Assembly: GCF_001426685.1 (NCBI RefSeq)
Contig: NZ_LMFB01000013.1
Location: forward strand, 18,478-82,477
Length of the DNA: 64,000 nucleotides
Direction: 5' to 3'
From: Rhizobium sp. Root483D2
GTDB lineage: Bacteria > Pseudomonadota > Alphaproteobacteria > Rhizobiales > Rhizobiaceae
In this document: piece after piece, positions 1 through 9,532 of the stretch
How positions within the stretch are numbered: position 1 is the first letter of the stretch
How the letters are laid out: every line of letters starts with the position of its first letter
Notes under the pieces: model-generated
Databases searched by the model: none
Told to the model about the DNA's origin: nothing
The model's input: the letters and a program-made list of their open reading frames with translations, nothing else
Made by a program: the position numbers and the translations under genes

Positions 1-75
1 GGTTCTCAAATTTCCCACATTGATGTCCCCTCTGGAAACTGCATTTTGCGGCTGCCAACTGTCTTTTGCGGCCGC
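1..75. other. Intergenic edge
   Basis: This 75 bp strip lies downstream of recJ at the window edge. I see no gene, terminator or RNA in it. Confidence 0.5.
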
Positions 76-1878
76 TCATAACGCCTTGGCCGCGTCGATC
101 ACCCGTAGTTGCACGCGCCGTGTTCCCTGCCACAGGTCGGCGGAAATCGATGCCGCCACATGCAGGGATGTTCCCCGTTCCGACAGCAGCAAATCGCCAA
201 GCGGCGTCTCCAGCGCGCGAAAGGCAATGCCTTCGATCCGCGAGCCATCCTGGCCCTCCAGCGTCACCTTGACGTGGTTGGCGCCAACCTGGCGGGAATC
301 GCGCAAGCGATGGGCCGGGAGTGCAAAGATGGGCTGCGGGTGCCCTGCCCCATAGGGTCCGGCCTGCTCCAGCTGGTCGATCAGCGCCAGATTGGCACCG
401 GCGGCCCCCAGCGCGCCGTCGATCTTCAGCGTTTCGGATGAAACCAGATCCTTGACGGTGTTTTGCGCCTTTTCATCGAAGAAATTCCGCAGTTTTCCAA
501 GGTTGGCGCGCTCAACCGTCAAACCTGCCGCCATGGCATGACCACCGCCCTTGACCAGGAGACCGCTATCAACGGCGGCACGAACGATCTTGCCGATATC
601 GAATCCGCTGATCGAGCGGCCGGATCCCGTGCCCTTGCCATTGGCATCGAATGAGATCGCAAAGGCCGGACGGCGGAACTTTTCCTTCAGGCGCGCAGCG
701 AGAAGGCCGACAATGCCGGGATGCCAGTTTTCGCGCGCAGTGACGATGATCGAGGCGGTCTCGCCAGTGCCGTATTCCGCCAGCGCTTCGGCTTCCGCCT
801 CGGCCAGCATGGCAACCTCCATGACCTGGCGTTCACGGTTGAGTTCGTCGAGCTTTGCAGCGATCTCTTCGGCGGCGCCTTCGTCCTCAAGCGTAAGCAG
901 ACGACTACCAAGTGCGGCATCGCCAATCCGTCCGCCCGCGTTGATTCTCGGGCCGATCAGGAAGCCGAAATGATAGGGCGTAACCGGACCGCCGAGCCCG
1001 GCCTTGCGAAACAGCGCCGACAATCCGGGATTTTGCATATGCCGCGCGGCGACCAGTCCCTTCACCACATAGGCCCTGTTCAGGCCCTTGAGCGGCACCA
1101 CGTCACAGACGGTCGCCAGTGCCACGATATCCAGCAGGGCGAGCAAATCGAAGGAGGCGACGCGCTTGTCACCTGCTTCGCGCAGCAGGCGCACGGCATT
1201 GACCAGAACGAGGAAGACGACGCCGGCGGCGCAGAGATGCCCCTGCCCCGACAGATCGTCCTCGCGGTTCGGATTGACCAGTGCCACGCATTGCGGCAGT
1301 TCCGCCCCGACCTGATGGTGATCGATCACGACCACATCGATGCTGCGCGCGGCGGCCGTGGCAAGCGATTCGTGGCTGGTGGAGCCGCAATCGACGGTGA
1401 CGATCAGCTTGGCGCCATTGTCGATGAGCTGATTGATCGCCGCCGGGTTGGGGCCGTACCCTTCAAAAATGCGATCGGGAATATAGACTTCCGCGTCCAC
1501 ACCGAAATGGCGCAGGAACCGGAACATGAGAGCCGAGGATGCGGCCCCATCGACATCGTAATCACCGAAGATCGCGACCTTTTCGCCAGCCTTGACGGCA
1601 GCGACGATGCGGGCGGCGGCCTTGCCGCAATCGGTCAACGTATCGGGGTCGGGCATCAGCGAGCGGATGGTGGGATCAAGGAAAGCGACCGCATCGTCCA
1701 TCGTCACGCCGCGCCCGGCCAGAACGCGGGCAATCAGGTCGGAGAAACCATGGACCTGGCTGATGGCCAGCGCGCGGTTCTGCCCGGCCTGATCCAGCCG
1801 CGACACCCAGCGCTGTCCGCTGGCAGACCGCTCGACATTGAGAAACGCCCGCTGGACGGGATCTGGCACATCACTCAT
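76..1878 (-). CDS. recJ: Single-stranded-DNA-specific exonuclease RecJ
   Basis: RecJ degrades single-stranded DNA 5' to 3' in RecF-pathway recombination and in mismatch and base-excision repair. The 600-residue product has the DHH-family layout. A metal-binding FGDYDVDGAAS motif lies near residue 100, the VIDHH motif that names the family near 185, and a DHHA1-type GGGHAMAAG motif near 465. A RecJ OB-like C-terminal region follows. I place the start at the ATG at 1878 (MSDVPDPVQRAF), because the upstream in-frame extension would run into the hairpin of the preceding gene and has no family resemblance. Length is normal for the family. A terminator separates it from the upstream homoserine dehydrogenase gene, so it probably has its own promoter in the roughly 65 bp before the start. 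Confidence 0.95.
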   Translation of the reverse strand: MSDVPDPVQRAFLNVERSASGQRWVSRLDQAGQNRALAISQVHGFSDLIARVLAGRGVTMDDAVAFLDPTIRSLMPDPDTLTDCGKAAARIVAAVKAGEKVAIFGDYDVDGAASSALMFRFLRHFGVDAEVYIPDRIFEGYGPNPAAINQLIDNGAKLIVTVDCGSTSHESLATAAARSIDVVVIDHHQVGAELPQCVALVNPNREDDLSGQGHLCAAGVVFLVLVNAVRLLREAGDKRVASFDLLALLDIVALATVCDVVPLKGLNRAYVVKGLVAARHMQNPGLSALFRKAGLGGPVTPYHFGFLIGPRINAGGRIGDAALGSRLLTLEDEGAAEEIAAKLDELNRERQVMEVAMLAEAEAEALAEYGTGETASIIVTARENWHPGIVGLLAARLKEKFRRPAFAISFDANGKGTGSGRSISGFDIGKIVRAAVDSGLLVKGGGHAMAAGLTVERANLGKLRNFFDEKAQNTVKDLVSSETLKIDGALGAAGANLALIDQLEQAGPYGAGHPQPIFALPAHRLRDSRQVGANHVKVTLEGQDGSRIEGIAFRALETPLGDLLLSERGTSLHVAASISADLWQGTRRVQLRVIDAAKAL

Positions 1879-1943
1879 CGTACACCCATGACTTTTGACC
1901 GTTCGTACGCGGCTTTTGCATCCTGCGCAAACCGCAACGAAAA

Positions 1944-1975
1944 CGGCCCCATCCGGAGAGAAGCCGGATGGGGCC
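1944..1975 (-). terminator. Rho-independent terminator of hom
   Basis: A perfect 13 bp stem (CGGCCCCATCCGG with its complement) has a 6 nt loop. On the minus strand a TTTTCGTT tract follows. It lies just after the homoserine dehydrogenase stop codon. Confidence 0.9.
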
Positions 1976-2001
1976 GCACGATAATTCACGACACGATCGG
2001 A

Positions 2002-3324
2002 TCAGGCGGCTTTCGGCCGCTCGATGCGGATCACCTGCGGTTCGCCGACGAGATAGCCTTCGCCCTTGATGGACGCCACGGCCTTGCGGACCGAATCCTC
2101 GGTCGTGGCATGGGTGACGAGAATGATCGTCTGCGGGCCATCGGTATCGACGGGCTGTTTTGAATGCTGGACGATCGATTCCAGCGAAATCCGGTTTTCC
2201 GCCATGCGGGTTGCAATGCTTGCAAAGACGCCGGTCTTGTCGAGAACCTTGAGGCGAATGAAATATCCGCCCTCATGGCTCTGGATCTGCGCCTGCTTGT
2301 AGGGCAAGAGCGCCGTGACGGGGCGTCCGAAAGCCGGTACGTGCTGGGCGCCGGGACGGCTCTTTGCGAGATCGGCGATGTCGCCGAGAACTGCGGATGC
2401 CGTGGCGTTGCCGCCAGCACCTGGCCCGACCATCAGCAATTCGCCGAGAATATCGGATTCGATCGCCACCGCATTGGTCACGCCGTCAACCTGCGCGATC
2501 ACCGAATCGAGCGGCACCATGGTCGGGTGCACGCGCTGCTCGATACCGCTCTCGGTGCGTTGGGCGACGCCGAGCAGCTTGATGCGGTAACCGAGATCGG
2601 CTGCGGCGTGGATATCGTCGATCGAGATATTGGTGATGCCTTCCAGATAAATGTCATCGGCGGCGATGGCCGTACCGAAGGCAAGGCTGGTGAGGATGGA
2701 CAGTTTGTGGGCGGTGTCGTTGCCTTCGATGTCAAAAGCTGGATCTGCTTCGGCGTAACCGAGGCGCTGCGCTTCCTTCAGGCAGTCCTCAAACGACAGG
2801 CCTTCCTTTTCCATTTTGGTCAGGATGTAGTTGCAGGTGCCGTTCATGATGCCGTAGACGCGCGAAATCGTGTTGCCCGTCAGCGATTCCCGCAGCGCCT
2901 TGATCACCGGAATGCCACCGGCAACGGCCGCTTCGTAGTTCAACAGCGCGCCATGGGATTCGGCCAGACCGGCCAGTTCGATGCCGTGGGCAGCGAGCAG
3001 CGCCTTGTTGGCGGTGATCAGATGCACGCCGCGCGACAAGGCCGCCTTGACGGCCGACAGCGCCGGCTCACCGGCACCGCCCATCAATTCGACGAAAACG
3101 TCAATATCGGCGGTGCTTGCCAGCGAAAGCGCATCTGCATGCCAGTCGATGGTGGAAATATCGACGCCGCGATCACGGTTCCTGTCGCGTGCCGTGACGG
3201 CAGTAATTTCGATGGCCCGGCCGCATGTCGTCGCCAGCGCCTCGTGGCGCTCCTGGAGAATACGCACGAGCGAGGCACCAACAGTTCCCAAGCCCGCAAT
3301 GCCGATTTTAAGGGCATCTGCCAT
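2002..3324 (-). CDS. hom: Homoserine dehydrogenase
   Basis: It catalyses NAD(P)H-dependent reduction of aspartate semialdehyde to homoserine, the branch point to threonine and methionine. The 440-residue protein starts with a Rossmann motif (GIAGLGTVGASL). The central catalytic domain contains the NGTCNYIL and AEADPAFDIEGNDTAHKL signatures. The last 80 residues form an ACT regulatory domain (LDKTGVFASIATRMAENRIS), consistent with amino-acid feedback control. I chose the ATG at 3324 because it has AGGA 8 nt upstream; the in-frame codon 6 nt earlier is TTG. An aminotransferase gene lies 83 bp upstream on the same strand, which suggests an amino-acid operon. Confidence 0.95.
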   Translation of the reverse strand: MADALKIGIAGLGTVGASLVRILQERHEALATTCGRAIEITAVTARDRNRDRGVDISTIDWHADALSLASTADIDVFVELMGGAGEPALSAVKAALSRGVHLITANKALLAAHGIELAGLAESHGALLNYEAAVAGGIPVIKALRESLTGNTISRVYGIMNGTCNYILTKMEKEGLSFEDCLKEAQRLGYAEADPAFDIEGNDTAHKLSILTSLAFGTAIAADDIYLEGITNISIDDIHAAADLGYRIKLLGVAQRTESGIEQRVHPTMVPLDSVIAQVDGVTNAVAIESDILGELLMVGPGAGGNATASAVLGDIADLAKSRPGAQHVPAFGRPVTALLPYKQAQIQSHEGGYFIRLKVLDKTGVFASIATRMAENRISLESIVQHSKQPVDTDGPQTIILVTHATTEDSVRKAVASIKGEGYLVGEPQVIRIERPKAA

Positions 3325-3407
3325 ACACAATTCCTAACATAACCTACAGAGAGCGCTCCGCCTGAGACGGCGGAGCAGATTTTGAGGGGACCGGATAGGC
3401 CGGTGCC

Positions 3408-4625
3408 TCAGCGGTGAGCGTTCAGCGAGATGACGTTGTGCAACGTATCATCGGCTGTCGACAGAAACTTCTTGAGGCTGCGGGCGGCCTGGCGAATCCG
3501 GTGCTCGTTTTCAACCAGCGCGATGCGGATATAGTCGTCGCCCTGCTCGCCGAAGCCGATGCCGGGCGCAACCGCGATATCGGCCTTTTCGACCAGAAGC
3601 TTGGAGAATTCCAGCGAACCGAGATGACGGAATTTTTCCGGGATCTTCGCCCAGGCAAACATTGTCGCGGCCGGTGGCGGCACATCCCACCCGGCCTTGC
3701 CGAAGCTTTCGACCAGCACGTCGCGGCGGCGCTTGTAGATATTGCGCACTTCCGCGATATCCGAGCCATCGCCGTTCAGCGCATGGGTTGCGGCCACCTG
3801 GATCGGCGTGAAGGCGCCGTAATCGAGATAGGACTTTACCCGTGTCAGCGCAGCGATCAGGCGCTCGTTGCCGACGGCAAAGCCCATGCGCCAGCCGGGC
3901 ATGGAGAATGTCTTCGACATCGAGGTGAACTCGACCGTGTTGTCCATCGCGCCTGGAACTTCCAGAACGGACGGCGGCAGAACGCCGTCGAAATAGATTT
4001 CCGAATAGGCCAGATCCGACAGGATGACGATGTCGTGCTTCTTCGCAAACGCAACGACTTCCTTGTAGAAATCCAGCGTTGCCACATGCGCCGTCGGGTT
4101 TGACGGATAGTTGATCACCAGCGCGATCGGCTTGGGGATCGAATGGCGGATCGCCCGCTCCAACGGCGGAAAGAACGTATCGTCCGGCTCGACCGAGATC
4201 GAGCGGATGACGCCGCCGGTCATCAGGAAGCCGAAAGCATGGATCGGGTAGGTCGGGTTCGGGCACAGGATCACGTCGCCAGGCGCGGTGATCGCCTGCG
4301 CCATGTTGGCAAAGCCTTCCTTGGAGCCGAGCGTCGCAACAACCTGGGTATCCGGGTTCAGCTTGACGCCGAAACGGCGGGCATAATAGGCAGCCTGCGC
4401 GCGGCGAAGGCCCGGAATGCCCTTGGAGGACGAATAGCGGTGGGTGCGCGGGTCCTGCACGACCTCGCACAATTTATCGACCACAGATTGCGGCGTCGGA
4501 AGATCCGGATTGCCCATGCCGAGATCGATGATATCAGCTCCACCCGCTCGCGCGCTGGCTTTCAAACGGTTGACCTGTTCGAAAACGTAAGGCGGCAGAC
4601 GCCGGACTTTGTGAAACTCTTCCAT
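3408..4625 (-). CDS. Class I/II aminotransferase (AlaC / LL-DAP aminotransferase-like)
   Basis: This is a PLP-dependent fold-type I aminotransferase of 405 residues. Visible features are the substrate-loop region around GMGNPDLPTP, the INYPSNPT motif and the PLP aspartate and tyrosine in ILSDLAYSEIYF. The Schiff-base lysine is in TSMSKTFSMPGWRMGF, and a C-terminal arginine lies in YIRIALVENEHRIRQA. The sequence resembles E. coli AlaC (glutamate-pyruvate aminotransferase); relatives are often annotated as LL-diaminopimelate aminotransferase. The ATG at 4625 follows a GAGG ribosome site. It is probably co-transcribed with hom. The fold is certain but the in vivo substrate is not. Confidence 0.85.
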   Translation of the reverse strand: MEEFHKVRRLPPYVFEQVNRLKASARAGGADIIDLGMGNPDLPTPQSVVDKLCEVVQDPRTHRYSSSKGIPGLRRAQAAYYARRFGVKLNPDTQVVATLGSKEGFANMAQAITAPGDVILCPNPTYPIHAFGFLMTGGVIRSISVEPDDTFFPPLERAIRHSIPKPIALVINYPSNPTAHVATLDFYKEVVAFAKKHDIVILSDLAYSEIYFDGVLPPSVLEVPGAMDNTVEFTSMSKTFSMPGWRMGFAVGNERLIAALTRVKSYLDYGAFTPIQVAATHALNGDGSDIAEVRNIYKRRRDVLVESFGKAGWDVPPPAATMFAWAKIPEKFRHLGSLEFSKLLVEKADIAVAPGIGFGEQGDDYIRIALVENEHRIRQAARSLKKFLSTADDTLHNVISLNAHR

Positions 4626-4747
4626 CTCTAAACCTCGTCTTGCGCCGTCCCCGTGCAGGATTCATGCGTGCAAGGAGACGCGCGCGGTGCAATCAGGCCC
4701 ACGCGGCCATGAAACGATTTGCGTCCAAATCACCTGAAACGCAAGCG

Positions 4748-5122
4748 CTATTTCTGTATCTCTTTCAGCGTATCGCTGCCGTGGTTCGTGGCCAGCAACT
4801 GCAGCTCCTTCATGCGGCGCTGATATTCCGCCTCGGAGATTTTCCCGGACGATCGTGCAGCGCCCAAAGCGGTCAATCGCGCCGACTGGCTGGCGGCCGC
4901 CTCATTGCTCATCTGCGTCGTTGCCGCCGGCAATTTGCCTTCGATGACCGGATAGACATCGGCAGGAATAGGCTTGGCCATGGTGACCGAATAGATCGAC
5001 GGCTGCTCCTCGACTTTTGCCGACGTGCAGGCGGCAAGCGCAAGCGTCAAACCTGCCATACCGGCTGCCATCCTTAAGGCCGTCACCATCCGCGTCATCA
5101 CTGTTTTCCCCGACTTCGTCAT
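4748..5122 (-). CDS. Small lipoprotein with a C-terminal SHOCT-like motif
   Basis: The product has 124 residues with a hydrophobic signal segment ending in the lipobox LALAAC, followed by a charged region. That predicts export and lipid attachment at cysteine. The C-terminus (SGKISEAEYQRRMKELQLL) resembles the short SHOCT helix found at the ends of many bacterial proteins. I start at the ATG at 5122, which has a GGGGCGAG ribosome site; an ATG at 5098 is an alternative. It diverges from phaC. Function is unknown. Confidence 0.75.
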   Translation of the reverse strand: MTKSGKTVMTRMVTALRMAAGMAGLTLALAACTSAKVEEQPSIYSVTMAKPIPADVYPVIEGKLPAATTQMSNEAAASQSARLTALGAARSSGKISEAEYQRRMKELQLLATNHGSDTLKEIQK

Positions 5123-5270
5123 CTCGCCCCTGCCCGGCCTTTGGTTGAAACTACGACCGAAACCGGCAGACGAGCAACGTGCCCCGAGTCCAACATGCGC
5201 TGGCACTTGTAATCATTTTAAGGCAGAATGTAAAAAGACAAAACAAACAAACATCTGTGGAGGAAACTGG
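5123..5270. promoter_or_regulatory. Divergent promoter region, lipoprotein gene / phaC
   Basis: This 148 bp AT-rich gap lies between two divergent start codons and must hold both promoters. I cannot pick reliable -35/-10 pairs. GGAGGAAACTGG directly precedes the phaC GTG start. Confidence 0.5.
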
Positions 5271-7124
5271 GTGGCAGAAGACAGGAAGGCCGAGGGCCAG
5301 ACCGGCAACAGCACGGATGGCTTTCCCGGTTTTGACCCGAAATCCGTCGAACCCTACATCGTCAGGGACCCGGAAGCCTTTACGATCAACCTTGCCCGCT
5401 CCGTCGAGCAACTCGGCAAGGCCGCGTCTGCCTGGCTTGCCCCCCGCGAAAGCGGCGAAAAGACCGACATGGTCGCCGACCCGATGGTCGATATGGTCAA
5501 GACCCTTTCCAAGGTTTCCGAATACTGGCTGTCTGATCCGAGACGCACGCTCGAAGCCCAGACCCACCTGATGGGCAGCTTCTTTATGATGTGGACGCGC
5601 ACGCTGCAGAAAATGGGTGGCGAGACGGTCGGCGATCCCGACGGCGTGCCGCGCAACGACAAGCGGTTTTCCGATGCGGACTGGGTCGCCAACCCGTTCT
5701 TCGATTTCCTGCGCCAGGCCTATTTCATCACGTCCAACTGGGCCGACCGGATGGTGCGCGATGCCGAGGGGCTCGACGACCACACCAAGCACAAGGCCGC
5801 CTTCTATGTGCGGCAGATTTCCAGCGCCCTGTCGCCGGCCAATTTCGTCACGACCAATCCGCAGCTCTATCGCGAAACGGTCGCCTCCAGCGGCGCCAAC
5901 CTCGTCAAGGGCATGCAGATGCTGGCCGAGGATATCGCCGCCGGCAAGGGTGACCTGAAACTGCGCCAGACCGATGTCAGCAAATTCGCGGTTGGCGAAA
6001 ACATCGCCATCACGCCGGGCAAGGTGATTGCCCAGAGCGATGTCTGCCAGGTGCTGCAATATGATGCCTCGACCGAAACGGTTCTGAAGCGGCCGCTGCT
6101 GATCTGCCCGCCATGGATCAACAAATTCTATGTGCTGGATCTCAACCCGCAGAAATCCTTCATCAAATGGGCTGTTGACCAGGGCCATACCGTCTTCGTT
6201 ATCTCCTGGGTCAATCCGGACGAGCGCCATGCCGGCAAGGATTGGGAATCCTATGCGCGCGAGGGCATCGGCTTTGCACTCGACACCATCCGCCAGGCGA
6301 CCGGCGAAGAGGATGTGAATGCGATCGGGTACTGTGTTGGCGGCACCCTGCTTGCCGCAACGCTTGCGCTGCATGCGCAGGAAGGCGACACGCGCATCCG
6401 CTCGGCCACCCTCTTCACCACACAGGTCGATTTCACCCATGCCGGTGACCTCAAGGTCTTTGCCGACGAGGAGCAGATCGCCCAGATGGAAGAGCGGATG
6501 AAGGAAACCGGCTATCTCGACGGCTCGAAGATGGCCATGGCCTTCAACATGCTGCGGGCGTCGGACCTGATCTGGCCCTATTTCGTCAACAACTACCTGA
6601 AGGGACAGGAACCCTCGGCCTTCGACCTGCTCTACTGGAATTCCGATTCGACCCGGATGCCTGCGGCCAACCACTCCTTCTATCTGCGCAACTGCTATCT
6701 GCAGAACAACCTGACCCGCGGGGCCATGGTGCTGGCCGGCAAGACGATCTCGCTCGGTGACGTGAAAATCCCGATCTACAATCTGGCCACCAAGGAAGAT
6801 CACATCGCGCCTGCGAAATCCGTCTTCGTCGGCAGCCAGTTCTTTGGCGGTGATGTCACCTATGTCATGTCGGGCTCAGGGCATATTGCCGGGGTTGTCA
6901 ATCCGCCGGACAAGGGAAAATACCAGTTCTGGACCGGCGGACCGGCTATCGGCGACTTCGAAAACTGGGTGGAAACGGCCAAGGAAACGCCGGGTTCCTG
7001 GTGGCCGCACTGGCAGGCCTGGATCGAGACGCTGGACGGCGAACGCGTGCCGGCACGAAAGACGGGCGGAAAGCTCAACTCCCTGGAAGAAGCGCCGGGC
7101 TCCTATGTCCGCGCACGCGCCTGA
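5271..7124 (+). CDS. phaC: Class I poly(3-hydroxyalkanoate) synthase
   Basis: PhaC polymerises (R)-3-hydroxyacyl-CoA into polyhydroxybutyrate granules. The 617-residue product has the N-terminal PhaC region and an alpha/beta-hydrolase core. The lipase-like box is AIGYCVGGTLLAA, in which cysteine replaces serine as the nucleophile. The catalytic aspartate is in TKEDHIAPAKSVF and the histidine in SGSGHIAGVVNPP. I assign a GTG start at 5271 because it has a strong GGAGGA site 7 nt upstream and gives a family-like N-terminus (VAEDRKAEG). The longer reading frame starting at 5025 overlaps the divergent lipoprotein gene. sfsA, map and radC follow on the same strand with short gaps. Confidence 0.95.
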   Translation: MAEDRKAEGQTGNSTDGFPGFDPKSVEPYIVRDPEAFTINLARSVEQLGKAASAWLAPRESGEKTDMVADPMVDMVKTLSKVSEYWLSDPRRTLEAQTHLMGSFFMMWTRTLQKMGGETVGDPDGVPRNDKRFSDADWVANPFFDFLRQAYFITSNWADRMVRDAEGLDDHTKHKAAFYVRQISSALSPANFVTTNPQLYRETVASSGANLVKGMQMLAEDIAAGKGDLKLRQTDVSKFAVGENIAITPGKVIAQSDVCQVLQYDASTETVLKRPLLICPPWINKFYVLDLNPQKSFIKWAVDQGHTVFVISWVNPDERHAGKDWESYAREGIGFALDTIRQATGEEDVNAIGYCVGGTLLAATLALHAQEGDTRIRSATLFTTQVDFTHAGDLKVFADEEQIAQMEERMKETGYLDGSKMAMAFNMLRASDLIWPYFVNNYLKGQEPSAFDLLYWNSDSTRMPAANHSFYLRNCYLQNNLTRGAMVLAGKTISLGDVKIPIYNLATKEDHIAPAKSVFVGSQFFGGDVTYVMSGSGHIAGVVNPPDKGKYQFWTGGPAIGDFENWVETAKETPGSWWPHWQAWIETLDGERVPARKTGGKLNSLEEAPGSYVRARA

Positions 7125-7142
7125 CCGGGATACGGATACTCC

Positions 7143-7862
7143 ATGTTCTTCGACAGGCCATTGGTGCCCGCCGTCCTGATCCAGCGCTACAAACGCTTCC
7201 TGTTCGATGCCGTGCTTGAAGATGGGCGCGCCATCACCGGCTCCTGTCCGAATACCGGCTCGATGCGTGGGCTGACGACGCCCGGCTCGCGCATCTGGCT
7301 GTCCGAGCACGACAGTCCGACACGTAAATATCAGCATATGTTTGAAATGGTCGAAGTCGGTGGCACCGTCATCGGCATCAATACCGGCCTTCCCAACAGG
7401 CTGGCTGAGGAAGCCATCCGGGCCGGACAGGTCGGCGACCTCCAGCTTTACGTGACCATCCAGCGGGAGCAGAAATATGGCCGCAATTCCCGCATAGACA
7501 TGCTTTTAAGCGACCCGGAGCGCGGCCGCGCCTATGTCGAGGTCAAGAACGTGCATTTCAGCCGCTCTCGGGGGCTTGCCGAATTTCCAGACAGCCCGAC
7601 CGCGCGCGGTGCAAAGCATCTGGAAGAACTCGGCGATATGGTCGAGGCCGGCCATCGCGGCATCATGATCTATCTGATCCAGCGCGACGACTGCACAAGG
7701 TTCAGGATATGCTGCGATCTCGACCCGGTTTATGCAACGGCGTTCCGCCGGGCCATGCAGCGCGGGGTTGAGGCCTTCGCCGTCAAATGCCGGGTTTGGC
7801 CGCAGCAAATTACGCCAGACGGGCTGATCCCGATAGACGAACCCGCCTGTGCTGATCTATGA
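7143..7862 (+). CDS. sfsA: DNA/RNA nuclease SfsA family (sugar fermentation stimulation protein)
   Basis: SfsA-family proteins carry an OB-like N-terminal domain and a nuclease-like C-terminal domain. The E. coli member affects maltose metabolism, and its biochemical role is unsettled. The 239-residue product shows the family's [15 protein letters not shown] start, the SCPNTGSM motif near residue 38, a [11 protein letters not shown] segment and [13 protein letters not shown]. It lies 18 bp after phaC and 30 bp before map, probably in one transcript. Confidence 0.9.
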   Translation: MFFDRPLVPAVLIQRYKRFLFDAVLEDGRAITGSCPNTGSMRGLTTPGSRIWLSEHDSPTRKYQHMFEMVEVGGTVIGINTGLPNRLAEEAIRAGQVGDLQLYVTIQREQKYGRNSRIDMLLSDPERGRAYVEVKNVHFSRSRGLAEFPDSPTARGAKHLEELGDMVEAGHRGIMIYLIQRDDCTRFRICCDLDPVYATAFRRAMQRGVEAFAVKCRVWPQQITPDGLIPIDEPACADL

Positions 7863-7892
7863 CATCAGGGAAAGACAACTGAAAGTATTGTA

Positions 7893-8720
7893 ATGGTCAC
7901 CTATATCGAGGCGGCGTCAGCGCCCTACAAGAATACCGGCGTCATCCGCCTCTATACGCCGCAGGATTTTGCCGGGATCAAGCGCGCCTGCCAGATCACC
8001 GCGCTCTGCCTCGACGAACTGGCGAGCCGCGTCAAGCCGGGCGTGACGACCGACGAGATCGACCGGTTCGTGTTCGATTTCGGCATGGATCACGGCGCCC
8101 TGCCCGCCACGCTGAATTACCGCGGCTATACCAAGTCGTCCTGCACCTCGATCAACCATGTGGTCTGCCACGGCATTCCCAATGAAAAGCCGCTGCGCGA
8201 AGGCGATGTCGTCAATATTGACGTCACCTATATTATCGACGGCTGGCACGGTGATTCCAGCCGGATGTATCCGGTCGGCGAAATCAAGCGGGCCGCCCAG
8301 CGGCTTCTCGAGGTCACCCATGAATGCCTGATGCGCGGCATCGCCGCCGTCAAGCCCGGCGCCCGCACCGGCGCGATCGGCGAAGCCATCCAGACCTTTG
8401 CCGAAGCCGAGCGCTGTTCGGTGGTGCGCGATTTCTGCGGCCATGGCGTCGGCCGGCTGTTTCACGATGCGCCCAACATCCTGCATTACGGCCGGGCCAA
8501 CGAAGGGCCGGAAATGCGCGAAGGCATGATCTTCACCATCGAGCCGATGATCAATCTCGGCCGCCCGCATGTGAAGGTTCTGGCCGATGGCTGGACGGCG
8601 GTCACCCGCGACCGGTCCCTGTCGGCGCAATACGAGCATGCCGTGGGCGTGACCGCCACCGGCTGCGAGATTTTCACCCTGTCGCCGGGCGGGCTCGACC
8701 GTCCAGGCCTGCCAGCATAG
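7893..8720 (+). CDS. map: Methionine aminopeptidase, type I
   Basis: It removes the initiator methionine from nascent proteins in the cytosol. The 275-residue enzyme has all five metal ligands in family context. Two aspartates are in the [16 protein letters not shown] segment, the histidine is in [11 protein letters not shown], and the glutamates are in FTIEPMIN and [10 protein letters not shown] 20-residue N-terminal extension precedes the peptidase core. There is no zinc-finger extension as in eukaryotic type I enzymes. radC starts 8 bp downstream, so translation is probably coupled. Confidence 0.95.
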   Translation: MVTYIEAASAPYKNTGVIRLYTPQDFAGIKRACQITALCLDELASRVKPGVTTDEIDRFVFDFGMDHGALPATLNYRGYTKSSCTSINHVVCHGIPNEKPLREGDVVNIDVTYIIDGWHGDSSRMYPVGEIKRAAQRLLEVTHECLMRGIAAVKPGARTGAIGEAIQTFAEAERCSVVRDFCGHGVGRLFHDAPNILHYGRANEGPEMREGMIFTIEPMINLGRPHVKVLADGWTAVTRDRSLSAQYEHAVGVTATGCEIFTLSPGGLDRPGLPA

Positions 8721-8728
8721 GGTTTTCC

Positions 8729-9520
8729 ATGAGCAAGCCCCCCTTCTCTTTCGACGGTGACCATTCGCAACCGCCTGATGAGAGGGGCTTTTTCGCCGAA
8801 CAGCAATCCAAGCGCCCGGCGCTGACGCTGCCTGCAGCGCCGCAGGACGACGCGCACTATCACGGCCATCGCGACCGGCTGCGCACGCGCTACAAGGACC
8901 ACGGCGACACGGCGCTGGCCGATTACGAGATCCTCGAACTCCTGCTCTTCCGGCTGATCCCGCGCCGCGACACCAAGCCCATCGCCAAGGCGCTGCTGGA
9001 GCGCTTTGGAACCTTAGCCGGCGTTTTCGGCGCTTCCCCGGCTTTGCTGCAGGAAGTGAAGGGCATCGGCGAAGCGGTGGCGTTCGATCTGAAGCTGATT
9101 TCGACCGTGGCGCACCGGACGCTTAAAAGCGATCTCAAGGGCAAGCAGGTTCTCGCCTCCTGGTCGTCGGTGATCGAATATTGCCATGCCGCCATGGCGC
9201 ACGAGACCCGCGAGCAATTCCGCATTCTCTTCCTCGACAAGCGCAATGCGCTGATCGCCGACGAAGTGCAGCAGACCGGGACCGTCGATCATACGCCGGT
9301 CTATCCACGCGAAGTGGTCAAGCGCGCTTTGGAACTGTCGGCGACCGCCCTTATTCTCGTCCACAATCATCCGTCCGGTGATCCGACCCCCTCGAGGGCC
9401 GATATCGAGATGACGAAGATGATCGTCGATACCGCCAAACCGCTGGGGATCACCGTCCATGATCACATCATCATCGGCAAGGATGGCCATGCCAGCCTGA
9501 AAGGGCTGCGCCTGATCTGA
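8729..9520 (+). CDS. radC: RadC-family JAMM-domain protein
   Basis: The protein has 263 residues, with a helical N-terminal part (helix-hairpin-helix around [12 protein letters not shown]) and a C-terminal JAB/MPN domain. The metal-binding signature [14 protein letters not shown] is intact near residue 215. Despite the name, a DNA-repair role for this family is poorly supported, and metalloprotease activity is only inferred from the fold. I chose the ATG at 8729, 8 bp after map. The first 45 residues are low-complexity. Confidence 0.9.
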   Translation: MSKPPFSFDGDHSQPPDERGFFAEQQSKRPALTLPAAPQDDAHYHGHRDRLRTRYKDHGDTALADYEILELLLFRLIPRRDTKPIAKALLERFGTLAGVFGASPALLQEVKGIGEAVAFDLKLISTVAHRTLKSDLKGKQVLASWSSVIEYCHAAMAHETREQFRILFLDKRNALIADEVQQTGTVDHTPVYPREVVKRALELSATALILVHNHPSGDPTPSRADIEMTKMIVDTAKPLGITVHDHIIIGKDGHASLKGLRLI

Positions 9521-9532
9521 TCGCAGCCTGCT

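Noticed and set aside
721-2163. Long open frame on the plus strand opposite recJ
   Set aside because: It is the complement of a clear recJ coding sequence, lacks a ribosome site and family resemblance, and crosses a terminator.
5025-5270. N-terminal extension of phaC
   Set aside because: It overlaps the divergent lipoprotein gene and the promoter gap. The GTG at 5271 has the ribosome site.
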